Below, piece after piece: positions 13,597 through 17,157 of a stretch of 17,157 bases of DNA. A program made the translations under genes and the position numbers. Source of the DNA: Halobacteriales archaeon QH_10_67_13. GTDB lineage: Archaea > Halobacteriota > Halobacteria > Halobacteriales > Haloarculaceae. The stretch's first letter is position 1. Every line of letters starts with the position of its first letter. Where the stretch lies: NCBI GenBank assembly GCA_003021335.1, contig PXQL01000110.1, forward strand, positions 10,244-27,400, given 5' to 3'. The notes under the pieces were generated by a model, which worked only from the letters and a program-made list of their open reading frames with translations, made no database searches and was not told where the DNA came from.

Positions 13597-15849
13597 ATGG
13601 GTGAGTGGCGGGAGTACTTCGGCTTCGCGGAGCCCTACGAGAACCAGCGCGACGCGATCGAGGCCGCGCTCGCGGCCGCAGACGAGGACGGCTACCTGCT
13701 GGTCGAGGGCCCCTGTGGAACGGGCAAGACCATGGCCGCGCTCACCGCCGCGGCGACCGCCATTAGGGAGGGCGAGTACGAGAACGCCGTCGTGGTCACG
13801 CCGGTTAAACAACAGCGCGAGCAGTTCGTCGACGATCTCAGGGCGCTGAACGACGGCCGCGAGGAGCCACTCACTGGAGTCGCGTTAGTCGGTAAGCGCG
13901 ACCTGTGTCCGTACGGCCGAGAAGACGTTTTTCCGGAAGGTAGCGTCCACGAGCGGTGTGAGAGCCTCCGCGAGACCACCGCTGGCCTGGTCGAGAGCGA
14001 CGGTGCGGCGACCGGAACCGGCGCTGAGGCGGTCGTCGGCGGCGCCGACGGGGACACCTGGTGGGACCCGGGCGCGGCGAGCGAGCTCGTCCGCGAGGCC
14101 CACGCCGAGATCGGGGGCGGGCTCGCGACCGCCGGCGGGGAGAGCCCCTACCAGCGCGCCCAACCGAGCGCTCCCGAGGGGGACGCGCTGTACTGTCCGT
14201 TCGAGGCCGACTGGTACGCCCGCGACAGGGGCTCGCCGATCGGCTTCGAGACCGGCGACCGCGGCGTGATCACCGCCGAGGAGTACCTTCCGGCCGCGAC
14301 CGAGCGGGGTACCTGTCCCCACCGCGCGATGAGTGTGTTGCTCGAGGCCGCGGAGGTGGTGATCGGCAACTACAACCACCTGTTCGACCCCGCCTCACGG
14401 CCGCTGCTCGAGCCGGCGCTGGACGGGGACACGTTCCTGATCGTCGACGAAGCCCACCGGCTCGAGGAGCGGGTGCGGGACCTGCTCTCTGATCGGGTCG
14501 GCCGGGCGACGCTGAAACGCGCCCGTAACGACTGTGCGACGGTTGCCTCCCGGGCAGACGAGACGACCGAGGCCCGGCAGGCGATCGAGGAGACTCTCGC
14601 GAGCCACGAGGTGCCCCTCGCCGCCGTCGAGCGCGCCCGGAACTTCTACGACGATCTGCTGAGCTGGCTCGACGACCGGGTCGAGACGGGCCTCGATGAG
14701 CGCGCCGGCCGGGACTGGCGGGTCGATCCCGACCGGCTCCCCGAGCGGGACCTCGAGGTGCCGCTGCGCGACCCGGAGACGGCCGAGCGCGACGAGCTGA
14801 CCGACGCGCTCGGGCTGGCCCGGACGCCGGTCTGTGCGGCCGTGGGGGCAATCGCAGAGCGGTGGTACGAGTCCGATCACGCCCGGTATCTGCGGGAGAT
14901 CGAGCTCGAACACGCCCCGGCCGAGACCGCCGACACTGAGTGGGGCCGGACCTACACCGCCGGGCTCGTGCTGTACGAATGTATGCCCGGGGAGACGCTG
15001 GCTCGAACCTTCGAGGACCTGGGCGGCGGGATGGCGATGAGCGCGACACTCGAGCCGATCGACGTGTTCCGGGAGGTCGCCGGCTTCGATGCGCTCCCGG
15101 CGGATCGGCCGGTGGTCGATCGGACCTACGAGCTGCCTTTCCCGCCGGAGAACCGCGCGAGCTTCCTGGTCGACGCGACGCCGTTTACCGCCCGCAACCG
15201 CGGCGATCCGGCCGACAACGCCACCCCCGAGACCTGGACCCGGACCCGCGACGAGTACGCACAGGCCCTGCGGGCGCTGGCCCGGTCGCCGGGCAACGTC
15301 CTCCTCGCGATGCCGAGCTACGCCGAGGCGCGGTGGGCCGGCGAGTACCTCGCCGACGCGGTCGAGAAGCTGGTCCTGATCGACGAACCCTCCTCGAACG
15401 AGGCCACCGAGCGGCGCAAGCGCCGGTTTTTCGCCGGCGAGGCGAAGGTCCTGACGACCAGCGTCCGGGGCACGCTCACCGAGGGGGTCGATTACGACGG
15501 TGCGAAGCTCCGGTGTTGTGCGGTCGTCGGCGTTCCGCTCGTGAACGTCGGCTCCCCCCGGACGAGAGCCGTCCGGCGGGCCTACGGGGACGCATTCGGC
15601 GAGGACCGGGCGTTCGCGTACGCGCTGACGGCGCCGGCGATCCGCCGGGCCAGGCAGGCGCTCGGTCGGGTGATTCGCGGGCCCGAGGAGGTGGGTGTGC
15701 GGGCGCTCGTCGACGGCCGGTACGCACCGGACGCCCGCCGCAGCGTCTCGGACTTTCTCCCCGAGAGCGACCGCGCAGAGCTCGTCCGGCTCACGCCGGG
15801 CTTTCTCGCCGACGAACTCGACTCGTTTTGGGCCGACCGCGAGCACTGA
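13597..15849 (+). CDS. XPD/DinG-family superfamily 2 DNA helicase with Fe-S cluster cysteines
   Basis: The 750-residue ATPase has helicase motifs in order: Walker A GPCGTGKT (38-45), IVDEAH (282-287), MSATLEP (481-487), TEGVDYDG (628-635) and the motif VI arginine-finger segment QALGRVIR (687-694). Four cysteines, Cys104 (LCPY), Cys121 (ERCESLR), Cys200 (YCPF) and Cys240 (TCPH), lie between motifs I and II, where XPD, DinG and FancJ bind a 4Fe-4S cluster. A long, low-complexity acidic insert sits between the second and third cysteine. The family unwinds DNA 5' to 3' in repair, and archaeal XPD is a nucleotide-excision-repair candidate. Whether this is the XPD orthologue or a DinG-like paralogue I cannot decide. 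It converges with the ABC permease gene, only 6 bp between stops. Confidence 0.9.
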   Translation: MGEWREYFGFAEPYENQRDAIEAALAAADEDGYLLVEGPCGTGKTMAALTAAATAIREGEYENAVVVTPVKQQREQFVDDLRALNDGREEPLTGVALVGKRDLCPYGREDVFPEGSVHERCESLRETTAGLVESDGAATGTGAEAVVGGADGDTWWDPGAASELVREAHAEIGGGLATAGGESPYQRAQPSAPEGDALYCPFEADWYARDRGSPIGFETGDRGVITAEEYLPAATERGTCPHRAMSVLLEAAEVVIGNYNHLFDPASRPLLEPALDGDTFLIVDEAHRLEERVRDLLSDRVGRATLKRARNDCATVASRADETTEARQAIEETLASHEVPLAAVERARNFYDDLLSWLDDRVETGLDERAGRDWRVDPDRLPERDLEVPLRDPETAERDELTDALGLARTPVCAAVGAIAERWYESDHARYLREIELEHAPAETADTEWGRTYTAGLVLYECMPGETLARTFEDLGGGMAMSATLEPIDVFREVAGFDALPADRPVVDRTYELPFPPENRASFLVDATPFTARNRGDPADNATPETWTRTRDEYAQALRALARSPGNVLLAMPSYAEARWAGEYLADAVEKLVLIDEPSSNEATERRKRRFFAGEAKVLTTSVRGTLTEGVDYDGAKLRCCAVVGVPLVNVGSPRTRAVRRAYGDAFGEDRAFAYALTAPAIRRARQALGRVIRGPEEVGVRALVDGRYAPDARRSVSDFLPESDRAELVRLTPGFLADELDSFWADREH

Positions 15850-15855
15850 CCCCGC

Positions 15856-16671
15856 TCACAGCTCCGCTCGCCGGAACCGCCGGTACCCGATCGCGAGACT
15901 CCCGCCGATCCACCCGAGCAACACGAGCGCCGCGACCGGAACCGAGAACCACTCCGGCGGCGCACTCGTGGTGAACTCCTCCGCCAGCCCGATCGGGAAC
16001 AGCTCTGAGACCGCGTACGCATACGCCTGTGCCGGTCCAAGGTGCTGGGCGAGTCGGGCCCAGTCGGGGAGACGCGCGACGGCGCTCCCGTCGAACCGAA
16101 AGAGGATCAGAACGATCGCCTCGATGAGCTGGTCGTACAGGGTCGTAAACAGGACGTATGCGCCAAAGGCGGCGACGGTCGCCCGCCGGCTCGTGGTCAC
16201 GCCAAGCGAGAGCCCAACGCCGATGCCGAGAAATGCGAGCCCGTACAGCACGGTCACGAGAACCATCGGGAGGTAGGCCGCCGGCGGCGGTTCGGTCAGG
16301 ACACTCGCCACGACGGCGGCTCCGAGTAGCCCGGCGACCAGCGGGGCCACGATAACACCCGCCCGCCCGACGAACGTGCCGACCGCGAGATCGAGCCGGC
16401 TGTGAGGCAGCGAGAGCGCCAGCGCGATCGAGCCCGAACTCCGCGCGTCGACGATCGACTTGTAACCGACCCCGAGGCTCGCGATCGGAACTAAAAATAC
16501 GGTCGTCAGCCCGACCAGCGAGACGACGCCGTCGAACTCCGCGGCCACCAGCCTGACGCCGGCGTATCCGATCGCGAGGTACAAAAGAAGAAAGCCGACG
16601 AGCAGCACCGCGACGGTCCGCGACCGGATCGCGTCCCGGAAGTTCTTCCGGGCGAGTCCGCGCCAGTTCAT
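15856..16671 (-). CDS. ABC-2 type transporter permease
   Basis: The 271-residue protein has six hydrophobic helices after a short basic amphipathic start (MNWRGLARKNFRDAIRSRTV), the layout of ABC-2/NosY-like permeases. The soluble segment SIVDARSSGSIALALSLPHSR between helices 2 and 3 is characteristic of this group, where it couples to the ATPase. It ends IGYRRFRRAEL. The frame is open further upstream, but the ATG at 16671, eight bases after the stop of the upstream permease and preceded by GAGAG, is the likely start. The two permeases thus form an operon. An ATPase gene, usual in such loci, would have to lie beyond the window. Substrate is unknown. Confidence 0.85.
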   Translation of the reverse strand: MNWRGLARKNFRDAIRSRTVAVLLVGFLLLYLAIGYAGVRLVAAEFDGVVSLVGLTTVFLVPIASLGVGYKSIVDARSSGSIALALSLPHSRLDLAVGTFVGRAGVIVAPLVAGLLGAAVVASVLTEPPPAAYLPMVLVTVLYGLAFLGIGVGLSLGVTTSRRATVAAFGAYVLFTTLYDQLIEAIVLILFRFDGSAVARLPDWARLAQHLGPAQAYAYAVSELFPIGLAEEFTTSAPPEWFSVPVAALVLLGWIGGSLAIGYRRFRRAEL

Positions 16672-16679
16672 CTCTCGGG

Positions 16680-17157
16680 TCACAGGTCCGTCCCCACGAA
16701 CCGCCGGTACCCGAGCGCGAGCGGGACGACGACCCACAGCCCGAGCAGTCCGAGCGCGACCCACTCGCCGAGATACCACGGCGCGTCGGGCCCGAGGTAC
16801 GCGCCGGTCCGGTCGCCGGCGATCGGTCCCGCAACGATCCGGTCGTAGAGCCGCCCCGGTTCGGCGCCGTGAACGAACAGCGCCCACGCGGGGAGCTGCC
16901 CGTCGATCACTCCGAGCTGGTCGAGTGCCACACGCGCTCCCGAGCGCACCAGGTCCCAGGCGACGACGAACAGGACGAACACGCCGAACGCACCCGCCCG
17001 AGCGAGCCCCCTCGAAGCCGTCGCCATCGAGAGGCCGACGGCGATCGCGAAGAAGGAAAGTCCGAACAGCACCGTCACCCCGGCGTAACCCAGGTACGCG
17101 AGCGGCTCAAGGGTTCCGAACGGGTAGACGACCAGGCCGACCGCGAGCCCGAGCCCG
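16680..17157 (-). CDS. ABC-2 type transporter permease, 5' end beyond the window
   Basis: The frame runs from the window edge to TGA at 16682-16680, giving about 158 residues of a membrane protein. The visible start at 17078 (GTG) is internal: codons continue upstream without a stop (LVVYPFGTLEPLAYLGYAG precedes it). It has at least three to four helices. The C-terminal half parallels the downstream permease: VGLSMATASRGLARAGAFGVFV against VGLSLGVTTSRRATVAAFGAYV, and ALGYRRFVGTDL against AIGYRRFRRAEL. The two are tandem paralogues and probably form a heterodimeric channel, which is inference. The ATPase partner is expected upstream, off the right edge. Confidence 0.8.
   Translation of the reverse strand, partial: GLGLAVGLVVYPFGTLEPLAYLGYAGVTVLFGLSFFAIAVGLSMATASRGLARAGAFGVFVLFVVAWDLVRSGARVALDQLGVIDGQLPAWALFVHGAEPGRLYDRIVAGPIAGDRTGAYLGPDAPWYLGEWVALGLLGLWVVVPLALGYRRFVGTDL

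Noticed and set aside
14395..15846. 483-residue minus-strand open frame opposite the helicase
   Set aside because: The opposite strand encodes a complete helicase with all motifs; the antisense translation shows no family features.
1..17157. CRISPR array, defence island, prophage or integrated plasmid
   Set aside because: No regularly spaced repeats, cas, integrase, toxin-antitoxin or phage structural genes were recognised, and base composition is uniform apart from short promoter islands.

Overview
The window is chromosomal DNA from a haloarchaeon (class Halobacteria). It is very GC-rich, most predicted proteins are strongly acidic, and it holds typical archaeal or haloarchaeal genes: ribosomal protein S6e, the archaeal 7,8-dihydroneopterin aldolase MptD, a uronate-dehydrogenase-like Azf, a RAD55/KaiC-like ATPase and an XPD-type Fe-S helicase. 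Several genes have a TATA-like box about 25-32 bp before the start codon, as expected for leaderless haloarchaeal mRNAs. The genus cannot be told from this sequence. I found no tRNA, rRNA, CRISPR array or insertion sequence.

Layout. Positions 1-636 hold the 3' part of an unrecognised conserved protein, flanked by a perfect 93-bp inverted repeat (1-93 against 544-636). Positions 831-6205 are all on the minus strand. Read in transcription order they are azf (NAD-dependent glucose-6-phosphate dehydrogenase), an APC amino acid permease, an HD phosphohydrolase, a RAD55/KaiC-like ATPase, a winged-helix regulator with a small two-helix membrane protein (frameshifted), and a short FAD oxidoreductase of the thioredoxin reductase family. 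On the plus strand, 6349-9020 hold mptD, a cysteine synthase gene broken by a deletion, and a cystathionine gamma-synthase/lyase. Positions 9171-9975 (minus) hold S6e and a downstream haloarchaeal protein. On the plus strand, 10051-15849 hold gpmI, a frameshifted truA overlapping it by 4 nt, an amidohydrolase, and a DinG/XPD-like helicase. The right end (minus) holds two tandem ABC-2 type permeases, the second cut by the window edge.

How the genes relate. Most are housekeeping: central carbon metabolism (azf, gpmI), pterin synthesis (mptD), sulfur amino acids (the cysK-like gene and CGS/CGL, probably a transsulfuration pair), translation and tRNA modification (S6e, truA), DNA repair (helicase) and transport. 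The HTH plus small membrane protein pair beside a RAD55-like ATPase could be a small regulatory module, but nothing in the sequence proves a link.

The most striking feature is not a new system but a repeated kind of damage. Four protein genes carry small lesions: about 40 nt missing with a frameshift in cysteine synthase, about 20 codons missing with a frameshift in truA, about 20 codons missing in frame in the amidohydrolase, and a 1-2 nt frameshift in the small membrane protein. The left edge also carries a perfect fold-back repeat whose inner junction is a CGATCG palindrome. Together these suggest amplification or assembly artefacts, such as multiple displacement amplification chimeras, or else an unusually deletion-prone genome. 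Raw reads or a sister genome would decide between the two.
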